64,000 bases of DNA from Paenibacillus aceti (GCF_003614185.1 NZ_KZ987724.1:197512-261511); one strand, 5' to 3'. Counted from the first letter of the stretch, positions 26,732 through 37,182 are shown. Notes: generated by a model not told the origin, from the sequence alone. Made by a program: numbers and translations.

Positions 26732-27871
26732 TCAATTAACCTGCTGATTGTTCGAAGCAGCCAGCATATCTAGAATCGCTTGGGCACTCTGCATTGGATG
26801 ATAGCTTGCGATATGCTCCAGCACCTTCTCGCGGTTGCGGGATACTTCCTCATAATTGTACAGCAACCGATGAATCCAGCCTTCAATATCGCCTAAGGAG
26901 TGGATCTGCGTTCCCCAGCCCTGTGATGCGAAATACTGCGAATTCTCTTCTTCCTGACCGGGAAGAGGCTTATGGAACAGCATCGGGATGCCTTTGGCCA
27001 GGCCTTCAGTACAAGTCATTCCCCCGGGCTTCGTAATTAACAGATCGGAGACCTCCATCAGCTTGTCGATCTCCCTCGTGAAGCCGAGCAGATGGATATT
27101 GGTATGGATATATCGCTCATCCTTACGCATTTTATCGAGCTGCTTGGTGTTATTGCCGAAGCAGAAGATGATCTGAATCTCATTACGATAGGACGCGAGC
27201 AGCGAATTCACCGCCTCATCCTTCATAAATCCCCAGCCGCCGCCCATGACGAGCACAGTAGGCATATTCTTCAAGGCGAATTGGGAGCGAATATCATCCT
27301 TCTGATGCCTTTCCCAGAAGTTAGGGTGTACAGGAATGCCAGTAATCTGGATCTTGGCGGCCCCGACCCCCCGTTCAAGAAGCTTCTCTTTGACCTGCTC
27401 GGTCGATACGAGATAACGGTTCACCTCACGGCTGACCCAGGCGCCATGCACATCATAATCCGTAATGACAGTGCATAGCGGTACATCGAAGCCGAGCCGC
27501 TTGATCCGCGAAATAACCACGCTTGGAATCGGATGAGTACAGACGATGACATCGGGATGTAACTGACGTATGATCTGTAAAGTCCGTGTATAGAATATCC
27601 GATGAAGAGCAAGCGTCGTGAAACGGTTCAAAGATTTATTATAATTGCTGCGATACATCATGCGAACGAGCCGAGGCTGGGAGGATACCGTCTTCTTATA
27701 GGCAGTTATAATGACTGGCGCTACCCGCGGGTTAAGAAAACTGCCCAGTTCCAGCACTCTCGTCTGAATATGCGGAGCAATTTTGCGTAAACTGCTGGAA
27801 AGTGCATATGCTGCTTGCGTATGTCCTGCTCCAAACCCCTCAGATAAAAGCAATACTCTTTGTTTTTGCAC
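26732..27871 (-). CDS. MGDG synthase-type glycosyltransferase (UgtP-like)
   Basis: A glycosyltransferase of about 379 residues with the MGDG_synth N-terminal domain (LLLSEGFGAGHTQAAYAL, GAGHT motif) and a GT28-type C-terminal domain (VLVMGGGWGFMKD, LLITKPGGMTCTEGLAKG). Homologues add sugars to diacylglycerol to make membrane glycolipids and lipoteichoic acid anchors. The frame opens with TTG at 27907; a GTG at 27871 with AAAGGTG eight bases upstream is preferred. It is followed on the same strand after 50 bases by no gene, and preceded by the PAP2 phosphatase, another lipid enzyme, so both may act in envelope lipid synthesis. Confidence 0.85.
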   Translation of the reverse strand: MQKQRVLLLSEGFGAGHTQAAYALSSSLRKIAPHIQTRVLELGSFLNPRVAPVIITAYKKTVSSQPRLVRMMYRSNYNKSLNRFTTLALHRIFYTRTLQIIRQLHPDVIVCTHPIPSVVISRIKRLGFDVPLCTVITDYDVHGAWVSREVNRYLVSTEQVKEKLLERGVGAAKIQITGIPVHPNFWERHQKDDIRSQFALKNMPTVLVMGGGWGFMKDEAVNSLLASYRNEIQIIFCFGNNTKQLDKMRKDERYIHTNIHLLGFTREIDKLMEVSDLLITKPGGMTCTEGLAKGIPMLFHKPLPGQEEENSQYFASQGWGTQIHSLGDIEGWIHRLLYNYEEVSRNREKVLEHIASYHPMQSAQAILDMLAASNNQQVN

Positions 27872-27921
27872 TTTGGTTTCACCTTTTCCTGCAAGGTTTT
27901 CTACCAACTACAATATCCCGT

Positions 27922-28449
27922 TTACGTCCATAATGCAACAGTTCCAAACGCTACGGAGGACCCGATGACTGCCCCTGCAAGCACGTCTGACGGGTAGTGC
28001 AGCCCCAGATAAATTCTGGATATTCCTACGAGCAGAGCGATTGGTCCTAGCACAAAAATAAGCGATGGCATGACGACCATGAACGGCATGGTGATAGAGA
28101 AAATCGCCGTCGTATGCCCGGAAGGAAAAGAATGGTCGGTCAGCGGATTCGGAAAAGTCTTCGTGTCCGGAAGCGCCAAATAAGGGCGGATGCGCGGGTA
28201 GATCTTCTTGGCTATAGCCACTGGTATATGGCTTAAAGACAAGGCGGTTAAGGCCTGCAGCCCCAGACGACTCCATGGATTCGCTGTGAAATACCAGACG
28301 AGCACAGTGGTTATAATTGTAAACCAGGCTCCGCCTAAATGCGTGATATAATAAAATCCGAAATTTAAGGATTTACGATGTAAACGTCCGTTAATTCCTT
28401 TAAAAATCTTTTGGTCGAGCAGAGTAAGCTTTTGAAGCAAGGAATTCAT
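27922..28449 (-). CDS. PAP2 family phosphatase
   Basis: A 175-residue membrane phosphatase with about five helices and all three PAP2 motifs: KKIYPRIRP, PSGHT, and SRIYLGLHYPSDVLAG. It probably dephosphorylates undecaprenyl pyrophosphate, phosphatidic acid or phosphatidylglycerophosphate on the outer face of the membrane. The ATG at 28449 is chosen for GGAGG eight bases upstream; the frame extends to 28488 without a better start. It ends 50 bases before the glycosyltransferase on the same strand, suggesting an operon. Confidence 0.88.
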   Translation of the reverse strand: MNSLLQKLTLLDQKIFKGINGRLHRKSLNFGFYYITHLGGAWFTIITTVLVWYFTANPWSRLGLQALTALSLSHIPVAIAKKIYPRIRPYLALPDTKTFPNPLTDHSFPSGHTTAIFSITMPFMVVMPSLIFVLGPIALLVGISRIYLGLHYPSDVLAGAVIGSSVAFGTVALWT

Positions 28450-28997
28450 AGGATACCTCCGATATAATTTGGCGAGCAGTAGTAGCATGTCATTTCCGAG
28501 TTAGACTTATCATATTTTTATTTTGTTGCCTTTTCAAGGGTTGAACGCTTTTAAGCAGCAGATTTTTGATTTCTGTTAATAAGGGCATTACAATGTTTTA
28601 ATGATAACAAATTTATGTAAACAATATTGAAGAATTAAGTAACTTTTTTGTGTTGTTTTCGTTATTAAGGATGTATTGGAAAGGCCAAAAAATTAACATT
28701 CCGATAAAAAAGGGGGTCTAAAGAAATAAAAACCGTCTAAATGGATGAAAATAAGACCAAACTGCACTGAAATAGAGTTGCGGTGGATCATGCTTGAATA
28801 GAGGGTGGCTCCGGTCGATATTTACGCCACGATGACGTTACATCGTTTTTGACAAATAGGCCGAAGTCATGGAAAATCGTAATGCAATGTAAGAAAATGT
28901 TTTTTCTCAAAAACATAATGAAGAAGAAGGGTCATTAAAAACTCCGCAAAAAACAAAAAAACAAGAGATGGAGTTTTGAAGGGGGTACAAAAACAAC
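28450..28997. other. Intergenic region between divergent envelope genes
   Basis: About 550 AT-rich bases carrying the promoters of the divergent PAP2 and family 2 glycosyltransferase genes. Purine-rich runs and a GGTCGATATTTACGCC stretch near 28815 are visible, but I find no riboswitch or operator I can name. AAGGGGG at about 28980 is the ribosome site of the next gene. Confidence 0.4.
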
Positions 28998-30236
28998 ATG
29001 TTTCAGGCTATTTTGATTGTACTGCAGGTTGTGCTCGCTGTCGTTGGGCTCTATCAATTTGGTTTGTCGTTGTTCGGCTTGTACAAGAAAAAGACAAAGG
29101 TACATTATGAGCCGAATAAATCATTTGCCGTGCTCGTCGCAGCGCATAACGAAGAGAAGGTTGTAGGGGCTCTGATGGAGAACCTCAAGCATCTCAATTA
29201 TCCAAAAGAATTGTACGATGTATTTGTTATTTGCGATAACTGTACTGACCGTACAGCTGAAATTGTACGCAGCCACGGGATGAACGCATGTGTTCGCACC
29301 AACCCGAATCTACGCGGGAAGGGCTATGCGATCGAATGGATGCTGAAGGAATTATGGAAGATGCCTCGTCAATATGACGCGATCGTTATGTTCGACGCCG
29401 ATAACTTGGCTCATCCGGATTTCCTGACCGAGATGAATAATGATCTCTGTGGTGGGGCGCGGGTTATTCAGGGCTATATCGATACGAAGAACCCGGAGGA
29501 CTCCTGGATTACCGCCGCATACGGGATCTCCTATTGGTACTGTAACCGTCTGTGGCAGCTATCTCGCCATAATCTCAACATGGCCAACTTCCTCGGTGGT
29601 ACAGGCATGTGCTTCGAGACCGATCTGCTCAAGGAAATGGGCTGGGGAGCGACCTCTCTCGTCGAGGACCTGGAATTTACGATGCGCTGTGTTAACCGCG
29701 GGGTGTACCCGGTATTTAACTATGATGCGAAGCTGTTTGACGAGAAGCCACTGACCTTCAAGGCGTCGGCCCGTCAACGTCTGCGTTGGATGCAAGGGCA
29801 CTTTACGGTGGCCCGCCGTTATTTCTTCCCGCTGCTGTGGAAGAGCATCAAGGAGCGTAATCTGGTGAAGCTGGATATGGCATTGTATGGTGTGAACGTA
29901 TATATCGTTCTGCTGACCTTCCTGCTGACCGCGCTGATATGGGTTGACCAGTCGCTGCTTAGCGGGCCGCATTTTGCGACCTTGTACAGTTACTTCCCGC
30001 TGTGGATTTCATTTCTGGCGATTGCGGCCAACGTGTTTATTTTCCTGGCGGCCATGGTGCTGGAGAAGGTCAAATCCAAGAAGGTGTATGCTTATCTGGT
30101 GCTGTTCCCGATCTACCTGATTTCCTGGTGGCCGATTACGTTCTACGCCTTTTTCACGCAGAACAACAAGCACTGGAGCCATACTCAGCACACCAGAGTG
30201 GTGCGTTTGGAAGAAGTACAGAGCAAGCAGGGGTAA
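28998..30236 (+). CDS. Family 2 glycosyltransferase, processive type, membrane
   Basis: A 412-residue membrane glycosyltransferase. An N-terminal helix (residues 5-27) precedes the GT2 domain with AAHNEEKVV near 52, the metal-binding FDADN near 135, EDLEF near 223, and the processive QRLRWMQGH near 258. Three or four membrane helices close the protein. The layout is that of BcsA/hyaluronan/NodC-like enzymes that build or export beta-linked polysaccharides. No polymer-export partner is next to it, so the product is unknown. Confidence 0.88.
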   Translation: MFQAILIVLQVVLAVVGLYQFGLSLFGLYKKKTKVHYEPNKSFAVLVAAHNEEKVVGALMENLKHLNYPKELYDVFVICDNCTDRTAEIVRSHGMNACVRTNPNLRGKGYAIEWMLKELWKMPRQYDAIVMFDADNLAHPDFLTEMNNDLCGGARVIQGYIDTKNPEDSWITAAYGISYWYCNRLWQLSRHNLNMANFLGGTGMCFETDLLKEMGWGATSLVEDLEFTMRCVNRGVYPVFNYDAKLFDEKPLTFKASARQRLRWMQGHFTVARRYFFPLLWKSIKERNLVKLDMALYGVNVYIVLLTFLLTALIWVDQSLLSGPHFATLYSYFPLWISFLAIAANVFIFLAAMVLEKVKSKKVYAYLVLFPIYLISWWPITFYAFFTQNNKHWSHTQHTRVVRLEEVQSKQG

Positions 30237-30265
30237 TATGGGGTTTATATTTTCAAAAACAATTC

Positions 30266-30294
30266 TTGACATAGTATTCAGAAGTATGATACAT
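30266..30294 (+). promoter_or_regulatory. Sigma-A promoter of the infC operon
   Basis: A perfect TTGACA at 30266-30271, followed after 16-17 bases by GATACAT. It lies just upstream of the L20 leader. Confidence 0.6.
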
Positions 30295-30296
30295 TA

Positions 30297-30502
30297 GTCT
30301 TCGGTATTAATCAGGATTGCAAGCAGAGGCCGTGGCTTCTCACCTGTCCGACTACGTGTTGGCTGGTATTGATCCGTTAATTTATGAATGTACTATTCAT
30401 GGCGAATTGACGATCAAGTGGGATGCGGGCGTGAACCTGCATCCCTTTTCTTTTGAACTATATCGGTCGTAGGATCAGAATATTTTTCGGAGGTGGAGAA
30501 CT
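30297..30502 (+). promoter_or_regulatory. L20 leader of infC-rpmI-rplT
   Basis: A 200-base structured leader before infC. It ends with an intrinsic terminator: GGGATGC (30420-30426) pairs with GCATCCC (30439-30445), followed by TTTTCTTTT. Firmicutes control this operon by L20 binding the leader to favour termination (established for Bacillus). The identification rests on position and the terminator; the L20-binding helix was not folded. Confidence 0.75.
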
Positions 30503-31015
30503 ATTAGTAAGGAACACATGATCAATGAAGAGATTCGTGCGAAGGAAGTCCGTTTGGTAGGCGCTGAAGGTGAACAGATCGGCATCAAGCCGCTGCGTGA
30601 AGCCCTGCAAATGGCCGTGGACTTGAATCTTGATCTGGTGAACGTAGCGCCAACTGCCAAGCCGCCGGTATGCCGGATTATGGACTATGGTAAATTCCGC
30701 TATGAGCAACAGAAGAAAGAGAAGGAAGCCCGCAAGAATCAAAAAGTTGTCGATGTCAAGGAAGTTTGGTTCCGTGCCAATATCGAGGAACATGATTTCC
30801 AGACCAAGCTTCGCAATGTCATCAAATTCTTGAAGGACGGCGACAAGGTGAAATGCTCGGTACGCTTCCGCGGCCGTGAAATCACCCATGCTGATATCGG
30901 TAAGAAGATCCTTGACCGTGTCAAGGAAGAGGTCGCAGAGATTTCCTCGGTGGAACGGATTCCGAAGCTGGAAGGCCGCAGTATGATTATGATTCTGGCA
31001 CCGAAAAGCAACTAA
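30503..31015 (+). CDS. infC: Translation initiation factor IF-3
   Basis: A 170-residue IF-3 that binds the 30S subunit and checks start codons. N-domain (MINEEIRAKEVRLVGAEGEQ) and C-domain (VKEVWFRANIEEHDF, CSVRFRGREITH) are both intact. The start is taken as ATT at 30503 rather than the ATG at 30518: a strong CGGAGG lies nine bases before the ATT, and the extra residues (I-S-K-E-H) match the ISK N-terminus of Bacillus IF-3, which also uses ATT. A rare start codon lets IF-3 repress its own synthesis. The ATG at 30518 would leave the ribosome site too far away. Confidence 0.95.
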   Translation: MSKEHMINEEIRAKEVRLVGAEGEQIGIKPLREALQMAVDLNLDLVNVAPTAKPPVCRIMDYGKFRYEQQKKEKEARKNQKVVDVKEVWFRANIEEHDFQTKLRNVIKFLKDGDKVKCSVRFRGREITHADIGKKILDRVKEEVAEISSVERIPKLEGRSMIMILAPKSN

Positions 31016-31102
31016 AAAAGCGCGTGCGCATTCATTAGGGTTGTCCTTAAAGCGACGACCTGTGGATGAGCACCGTATCACACAATTTGAGGGGGATATA
31101 CC

Positions 31103-31303
31103 ATGCCTAAAATGAAAACCCACAGCAGTCTGAAAGGACGCTTCAAAATTACTGGAACTGGTAAAGTAAGACGCTACAAAGCGAACCGCAACCACTTGCT
31201 GTCTCATAAGTCCAAACGCGGCAAACGCGTACTGGCTAACAGCCCAGTAGCTTATTCGGGTGACGTTAGCCGCATGAAACAGCAGCTTGCAAATTTGAAA
31301 TAA
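31103..31303 (+). CDS. rpmI: 50S ribosomal protein L35
   Basis: A 66-residue, very basic protein with the L35 signature (MPKMKTHSSLKGRFKITGTG, RYKANRNHLLSHKS). GGGGG ribosome site before the ATG. Second gene of the infC operon. Confidence 0.97.
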   Translation: MPKMKTHSSLKGRFKITGTGKVRRYKANRNHLLSHKSKRGKRVLANSPVAYSGDVSRMKQQLANLK

Positions 31304-31335
31304 TCTAACACAATTTTTCTGGGAGGTTTATTAAT

Positions 31336-31695
31336 ATGGCAAGAGTAAAAGGCGGATTCGTGGTTCGTCGTCGTCATAAAAAAGTACTGAAACTGGCTAG
31401 AGGTTATTTTGGTTCGAAGCACCGCATCTACAAAACAGCTAATGAGCAAGTTATGAAATCCATGCAATATGCATACCGTGACCGTCGTGTGAAAAAACGC
31501 GATTTCCGCAAATTGTGGATCGTGCGTATTAACGCGGCTGCACGTATGAATGGCTTGACTTACAGCAAAATGATGCACGGCCTTAAGCTGGCTGAAGTGA
31601 ACATCAACCGCAAAATGCTTGCGGATCTGGCTGTGAACGATCTTGAAGCGTTCAACTCCTTGGCTACTGTAGCTAAGCAAAAAATCAACGCTTAA
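31336..31695 (+). CDS. rplT: 50S ribosomal protein L20
   Basis: A 119-residue L20 ([59 protein letters not shown]). It is needed early in 50S assembly and represses its own operon through the leader at 30297. GGGAGG precedes the ATG. A terminator follows directly. Confidence 0.97.
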   Translation: MARVKGGFVVRRRHKKVLKLARGYFGSKHRIYKTANEQVMKSMQYAYRDRRVKKRDFRKLWIVRINAAARMNGLTYSKMMHGLKLAEVNINRKMLADLAVNDLEAFNSLATVAKQKINA

Positions 31696-31712
31696 TTATA
31701 TATTTAAAAGAG

Positions 31713-31745
31713 ACAGGCATCCATTTTTGGATGCCTGTTTTTTTG
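31713..31745 (+). terminator. Terminator of infC-rpmI-rplT
   Basis: ACAGGCATCC pairs perfectly with GGATGCCTGT around ATTTTT and is followed by six T. Confidence 0.93.
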
Positions 31746-31873
31746 GATTAAAGGCGATGGCATATGCGGACTGAATCGCTCATGAATAAGCTGATGGAAG
31801 ATAGGGCGCATGCTTCAGGCTTGAGGAATAACGCTTTGTCAGTGGATCTTGGACGATTCTGGAAGGAGGATGG

Positions 31874-32221
31874 ATGATGGGTAGAACAGTGACCAGGAGA
31901 GAGGCTGAGAAATGGGTTGGCAAGTCCATCGTCGCTTACAAGAAGGACGGCGGATTCGTAACCGGCAAGCTGGTAAAAATCAGCGGCAACCGCTTGGTAT
32001 TGCGGCAGAATCCGGGCAAGAAGGTGAAGACTAAGGCGCTGATCCCGCTCGTATTATTCGATCTGCTCGCCATCGGCAGCGCACCCTATGGTTATGGTGC
32101 ATATGGCCCATACGGCGGCGGCTATGGTTATAGCGGCTATGGAGGGTACGGCGGTTATGGTCCCGGTAGTTATGGTTATGGCGGTTATCCGTATGGCTAC
32201 GGATACGGCCCTTTCCTCTAA
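31874..32221 (+). CDS. Small protein with beta-barrel-like N-terminus and Gly/Tyr-rich tail
   Basis: A 115-residue protein (114 if the second ATG is used; both lie behind GGAGGA). Residues 10-60 (VGKSIVAYKKDGGFVTGKLV, then KISGNRLVLRQ) look like a small Sm-like or SH3-like beta-barrel with a basic patch. Residues 70-115 are almost only Gly, Tyr, Pro and Ser (GYGAYGPYGGGYGYSG). Such tails occur in spore coat and adhesive proteins and in phase-separating RNA binders. No signal peptide. Function unknown; a spore-coat role is a guess. Confidence 0.75.
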   Translation: MMGRTVTRREAEKWVGKSIVAYKKDGGFVTGKLVKISGNRLVLRQNPGKKVKTKALIPLVLFDLLAIGSAPYGYGAYGPYGGGYGYSGYGGYGGYGPGSYGYGGYPYGYGYGPFL

Positions 32222-32226
32222 CAGAC

Positions 32227-32682
32227 TTATACCCTTACAGGTAGCTGCTTCTCCAGCTCATAGCATTCCGATTGATCGATATAGCGAATCGTTTTATACC
32301 CGAGCTTGCGGTAGAAGGTGTGGGCTCGGGGATTCCCCTGGTCCACCATCACCTTGGCCCGTCGGCATCCACGTGCTCCGGCATAGCTCTCGGCCTGGGA
32401 CATTAGCGTCTTTCCAAGCTGCTGCCGACGATGCGCCGGTGCTACGGCCATCATGTCAATATATAACAATTCTCCATGGATCATGAAGTGAATAAACGCG
32501 ACCGGATCGGCCTCATAATAGGGCGAAGCGACCAACGTGATCCCGCGGGCCAGCCGCTTGGGGATATCCTTGAAGATAGCGGTTATTTCCTCCGGAGGAA
32601 GATGGGAATAGGGGACAAGCTCCTTCTCGATCAAGTCGATAATGACAGGATCATCCTGCCTGGGCCTTCTATAGCGGATCAT
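32227..32682 (-). CDS. GNAT family N-acetyltransferase
   Basis: A 151-residue single-domain acetyltransferase. The acetyl-CoA motif AVAPAHRRQQLGKTLM is near residue 80, and the end GNPRAHTFYRKLGYKTIR is typical. Substrate unknown. It converges with the Gly/Tyr-rich gene, with only five bases between the stops. Confidence 0.87.
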   Translation of the reverse strand: MIRYRRPRQDDPVIIDLIEKELVPYSHLPPEEITAIFKDIPKRLARGITLVASPYYEADPVAFIHFMIHGELLYIDMMAVAPAHRRQQLGKTLMSQAESYAGARGCRRAKVMVDQGNPRAHTFYRKLGYKTIRYIDQSECYELEKQLPVRV

Positions 32683-32772
32683 TCGTCAGTAACCCCTCCT
32701 TTGGGTCTTAGCTTGCTGAAAATCTGATTTTTGAGGACGTGAAACAAAGGCTGCTCTAACGCCCTAAAATTT

Positions 32773-32955
32773 TAACGAAACTAGGTAACGCTATTTGCAT
32801 CAAAAGCAGCCCTTTCAAAATCTAACGAATCTGGGTATCGCTATTAGAGCCAATAGGGGACAAAATAGTGGATTTTCACCGGAATAACGCTATGGTATTT
32901 CGTTAGGTTTGGGTGGATGCTTATTTCGTGAAAATAGCGATATGGAGTTTCGTTA
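32773..32955. repeat. Family 1 four-unit repeat element (copy 2)
   Basis: Forward units start at 32773 and 32823 and reversed units end at 32905 and 32955, each pair offset by exactly 50 bp. Spacers align with copies 1 and 3. Left flank AAATTT and right flank GAGCTC are shared with copy 3. It lies between a GNAT gene and the ilv T-box. The rest of 32956-33159 holds no gene. Confidence 0.9.
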
Positions 32956-33159
32956 GAGCTCGGGAAGACTTTCCAATGCTGGTTTTATAGCCGGAAAACA
33001 GGCGTTGTTGTTTATCATATGACAGCAGGGGGGAGAAGCGTTCCAACCGGATCATGAGCTATCTGCTTTAACTAGCCTTGGAAAAAAGGGTATTGACTCT
33101 GGCTGTGAACTGATCATATAATGTTTCTAAACATTTTCATGACAAAATATTGAATCGGC

Positions 33160-33490
33160 GATGAAGAGGACGAAGGTTTAGGGGCTCTTTGCTCAGAGAG
33201 TGGATGGATTTGCTGAGACCACCACCAATATCCCTTAAATGCGAGCTCACCTCGGAGCTGTTTTCCTGAAAGGCCAGCGGACTAATCCTAGGTATAGTCC
33301 CGCCCAAGCTTATTAGGGAGAATCGTCAGGTCTGCGTTAGAGACCACAGGTAAGCACGGGTTAAGTGTGCATACCTGTTAAGGCTTGATGCTGTGAAGCG
33401 TCAGGTGAACTTGGGTGGTACCACGGAAGTAATAACCTTTCGTCCCTCGAAGTAGATATAACTATTTCGACGGATGGAAGGTTTTTTGTT
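33160..33490 (+). promoter_or_regulatory. T-box leader, leucine specifier, for ilvBNC-leuA
   Basis: A tRNA-sensing leader. AGAGAGTGGATGGATTTGCTG and GAGACC form the upper stem I. The specifier context GAG-CTC-ACC-TCGGAG gives CTC (Leu) at 33246-33248. The T-box core GGGTGGTACCACGG is at about 33413-33426 and contains the TGGT that pairs with the tRNA 3' end. The terminator pairs AACCTTTCGTCC with GGATGGAAGGTT (33433-33482), followed by TTTTTTGTTTT. Uncharged tRNA-Leu should favour read-through into ilvB. The specifier was placed by analogy with Bacillus ilv-leu. Confidence 0.88.
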
Positions 33491-33543
33491 TTATATCCCA
33501 TAACAAAAATTAGAGGATTCAAATCTTGGAAGGAGGATGACTG

Positions 33544-35292
33544 ATGAGCGCGCAAATGCCAGCAATGCGGTCTACAGAACAATTACGTGAGAAATGGATG
33601 AAACCGGAAGTCATTACAGGCTCGGAAATCTTGCTTCGCAGTTTGCTATTGGAAGGTGTCGAATGTGTCTTTGGTTATCCGGGCGGCGCAGTCCTGTACA
33701 TCTATGACGCGATGTACGGATTCGATGATTTCCACCACCTGCTGACTAGACATGAGCAGGGAGCGATTCATGCGGCAGATGGCTATGCACGCGCCAGCGG
33801 TAAAGTTGGAGTCTGCATCGCGACCTCCGGACCAGGAGCGACCAATACCGTAACAGGAATTGCCACAGCCTATATGGATTCGGTGCCGCTGGTAGTGATT
33901 ACCGGGAACGTGGCTACGAGCCTGATCGGTACCGACGCATTCCAGGAAGCGGATATTACCGGCATCACGATGCCGATTACGAAGCATAGCTATTTGGTCA
34001 GAGATGCTGCGGATCTGCCGCGGGTTATCCACGAGGCGTTCCATATCGCCAACTCTGGCCGCAAGGGACCGGTATTAATCGACATTCCGAAGGATGTCTC
34101 CGCACAGAAAGTAACCTTCGAGCCAGCTCAGTCGGTTGACCTGCGCGGCTATCATCCGACGGTAGTGCCGAATCGCCTTCAGCTTGATAAGCTGGTGGCG
34201 GCAGTCTCCAAAGCGGAGCGACCGGTGATACTGGCCGGCGGTGGTGTCATCTACTCCGGAGGCCATGAAAGCTTGTACGAATTCGTCAATCGTTCAGGCA
34301 TACCCGTGACGACGACCTTGCTAGGACTCGGTTCATTCCCAAGCGGTCATGACCTGTGGATGGGGATGCCGGGAATGCACGGTACTTATACCGCCAATCA
34401 AGCGATTCAGCAAGCGGATCTGCTGATCTGTATCGGAGCCAGATTCGATGATCGCGTGACAGGACGGCTGGACGGCTTTGCACCTTATGCCAAGATCGTT
34501 CATATCGATATCGATCCGGCGGAGATAGGCAAGAACGTCAAGACGGATATCCCGATTGTCGGTGACGTGAAGACGGTGCTGGATATGTTGAATCCGGTGG
34601 TTGGATACAGCAGCAAGGCGGATGCCTGGAGAGCACAGATCATCAGCTGGAAGCAAGAAAAGCCGTACAAGTATATAGATTCCGAAGAAGACGGTCTGAA
34701 ACCGCAATGGGTAATCGAGCTGTTGAACGATACAACCCAGGGGGAAGCGATCGTAACGACCGATGTAGGGCAGCATCAGATGTGGACGGCGCAGTATTAT
34801 AAATTCAACCATCCGCGCTCCTTCATCACCTCGGGCGGACTTGGCACGATGGGCTTCGGCTTCCCGGCTGCGATCGGCGCACAGATGGCCCACCCTGATC
34901 GTCTGGTGATCTCGATTAACGGGGACGGCGGAATGCAGATGTGTGCCCAAGAGCTTGCGATCTGTGCGATCAACAAAATCCCGGTCAAGATCGTCGTTAT
35001 TAACAACCAGGTGCTCGGGATGGTAAGACAGTGGCAGGAACTCATCTACGACAACCGCTACAGCCATATCGATCTTGCCGGCAGTCCGGACTTCGTGAAG
35101 CTCGCCGAAGCTTATGGAGTCAAGGGGCTTCGAGCCAGCAGCAAGGAGGAAGCTGAGCAGGCTTGGCAAGAAGCGCTGGATACAGACGGGCCGGTACTGG
35201 TGGAATTTGTGGTTCGCAAGGAAGAAAACGTATATCCGATGGTTCCTCAAGGTTCCACTATTGATCAAATGCTGATGGGGGACTGTGAATGA
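33544..35292 (+). CDS. ilvB: Acetolactate synthase, large (catalytic) subunit
   Basis: A 582-residue ThDP enzyme that condenses pyruvate to acetolactate, or with 2-oxobutyrate to acetohydroxybutyrate, at the head of Val/Leu/Ile synthesis. The catalytic Glu is in RHEQGAIHAADGYAR near residue 75. FAD contacts lie in GMHGTYTANQA near 280. The ThDP motif GDGGMQMCAQEL...NN is near 460-480. GGAGGA precedes the ATG. It overlaps ilvN by four bases and is the first gene behind the T-box. Confidence 0.96.
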   Translation: MSAQMPAMRSTEQLREKWMKPEVITGSEILLRSLLLEGVECVFGYPGGAVLYIYDAMYGFDDFHHLLTRHEQGAIHAADGYARASGKVGVCIATSGPGATNTVTGIATAYMDSVPLVVITGNVATSLIGTDAFQEADITGITMPITKHSYLVRDAADLPRVIHEAFHIANSGRKGPVLIDIPKDVSAQKVTFEPAQSVDLRGYHPTVVPNRLQLDKLVAAVSKAERPVILAGGGVIYSGGHESLYEFVNRSGIPVTTTLLGLGSFPSGHDLWMGMPGMHGTYTANQAIQQADLLICIGARFDDRVTGRLDGFAPYAKIVHIDIDPAEIGKNVKTDIPIVGDVKTVLDMLNPVVGYSSKADAWRAQIISWKQEKPYKYIDSEEDGLKPQWVIELLNDTTQGEAIVTTDVGQHQMWTAQYYKFNHPRSFITSGGLGTMGFGFPAAIGAQMAHPDRLVISINGDGGMQMCAQELAICAINKIPVKIVVINNQVLGMVRQWQELIYDNRYSHIDLAGSPDFVKLAEAYGVKGLRASSKEEAEQAWQEALDTDGPVLVEFVVRKEENVYPMVPQGSTIDQMLMGDCE

Positions 35293-35771
35293 TGACGAAG
35301 AGCCATGTAATCGCCGTATTAGTGAATGACCAGCCAGGTGTGCTGCAGCGTGTGTCCGGATTGTTCGGCCGTCGCGGATTCAATATCGAGAGCATTACGG
35401 TGGGTCAGTCGGAGGAACAGGGATTGTCCCGGATGGTCATCGTGACCCAAGGGGATGACACGACGCTGGAGCAGATCGAGAAGCAGCTCTACAAGCTGAT
35501 TGACGTCATCAAGGTCGTGAATTTAAGCGCCAATCCAATGGTATCCCGTGAATTAGCCTTGATCAAGGTGAAGGCGGAGCCGGCGGAGCGCCCGGAAATT
35601 ATGGGCGTCGTTGAAACATTCCGCGCCGCGGTCGTCGATATCGGCTCCGGCAGCATGGTCGTACAGGTCATCGGGGATACCGAGAAGATCGATGCGATGA
35701 TCGAACTGCTTCGCCCTTATGGTATCCGCGAGTTGTCGCGGACTGGCGTAACAGCCATGCCGCGCGGATAG
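35289..35771 (+). CDS. ilvN: Acetolactate synthase, small (regulatory) subunit
   Basis: A 160-residue regulatory subunit. The ACT domain is at residues 5-78 (HVIAVLVNDQPGVLQRVSGL, FGRRGFNIESITVG), followed by the ALS_ss_C domain. It binds valine and gives feedback inhibition. Two successive ATG codons overlap the ilvB stop; the first is used. Translational coupling with ilvB is expected. Confidence 0.95.
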   Translation: MMTKSHVIAVLVNDQPGVLQRVSGLFGRRGFNIESITVGQSEEQGLSRMVIVTQGDDTTLEQIEKQLYKLIDVIKVVNLSANPMVSRELALIKVKAEPAERPEIMGVVETFRAAVVDIGSGSMVVQVIGDTEKIDAMIELLRPYGIRELSRTGVTAMPRG

Positions 35772-35872
35772 TCAGTTACATTCCGTTACGTTTCGTTGGT
35801 ATGCAAGCATCATCCGCTCCTGTGAGCGGGGGTTTGAGAGGAGCGGTCTAGTCAACGTCTGCATTTCGTTAA

Positions 35873-36964
<1,092 letters not shown>

Positions 36965-37113
36965 TAGCTTTCTCGTTATACAATGAATCGGGCGTCATAT
37001 GTTTATGTATGTAGTGTGATGACGTAGACTGTCTCAAGTTTGAAAGTCTGAGTCATCCTTCTAAGCCCTCGCTTTAATTAATTATGGAGTTAAAGCGTTC
37101 TAGTAACCATCCC

Positions 37114-37152
37114 CCAATGCGGCCGTGCTTATGTATGTGCCGCATTGGTTTT
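37114..37152 (+). terminator. Hairpin between ilvC and leuA, possible attenuator
   Basis: CCAATGCGGC (37114-37123) pairs perfectly with GCCGCATTGG (37139-37148), followed by TTTTAT. It lies about 150 bases after ilvC and 31 bases before leuA. Placed inside the operon it would reduce leuA expression relative to ilvBNC or separate two transcripts. Confidence 0.7.
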
Positions 37153-37182
37153 ATCAGGTATTCGTACAGGAGGTGTACATAG

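Noticed and set aside
28489-28997. c-di-GMP or c-di-AMP riboswitch before the family 2 glycosyltransferase
   Set aside because: No conserved core of either class could be recognised in the leader.
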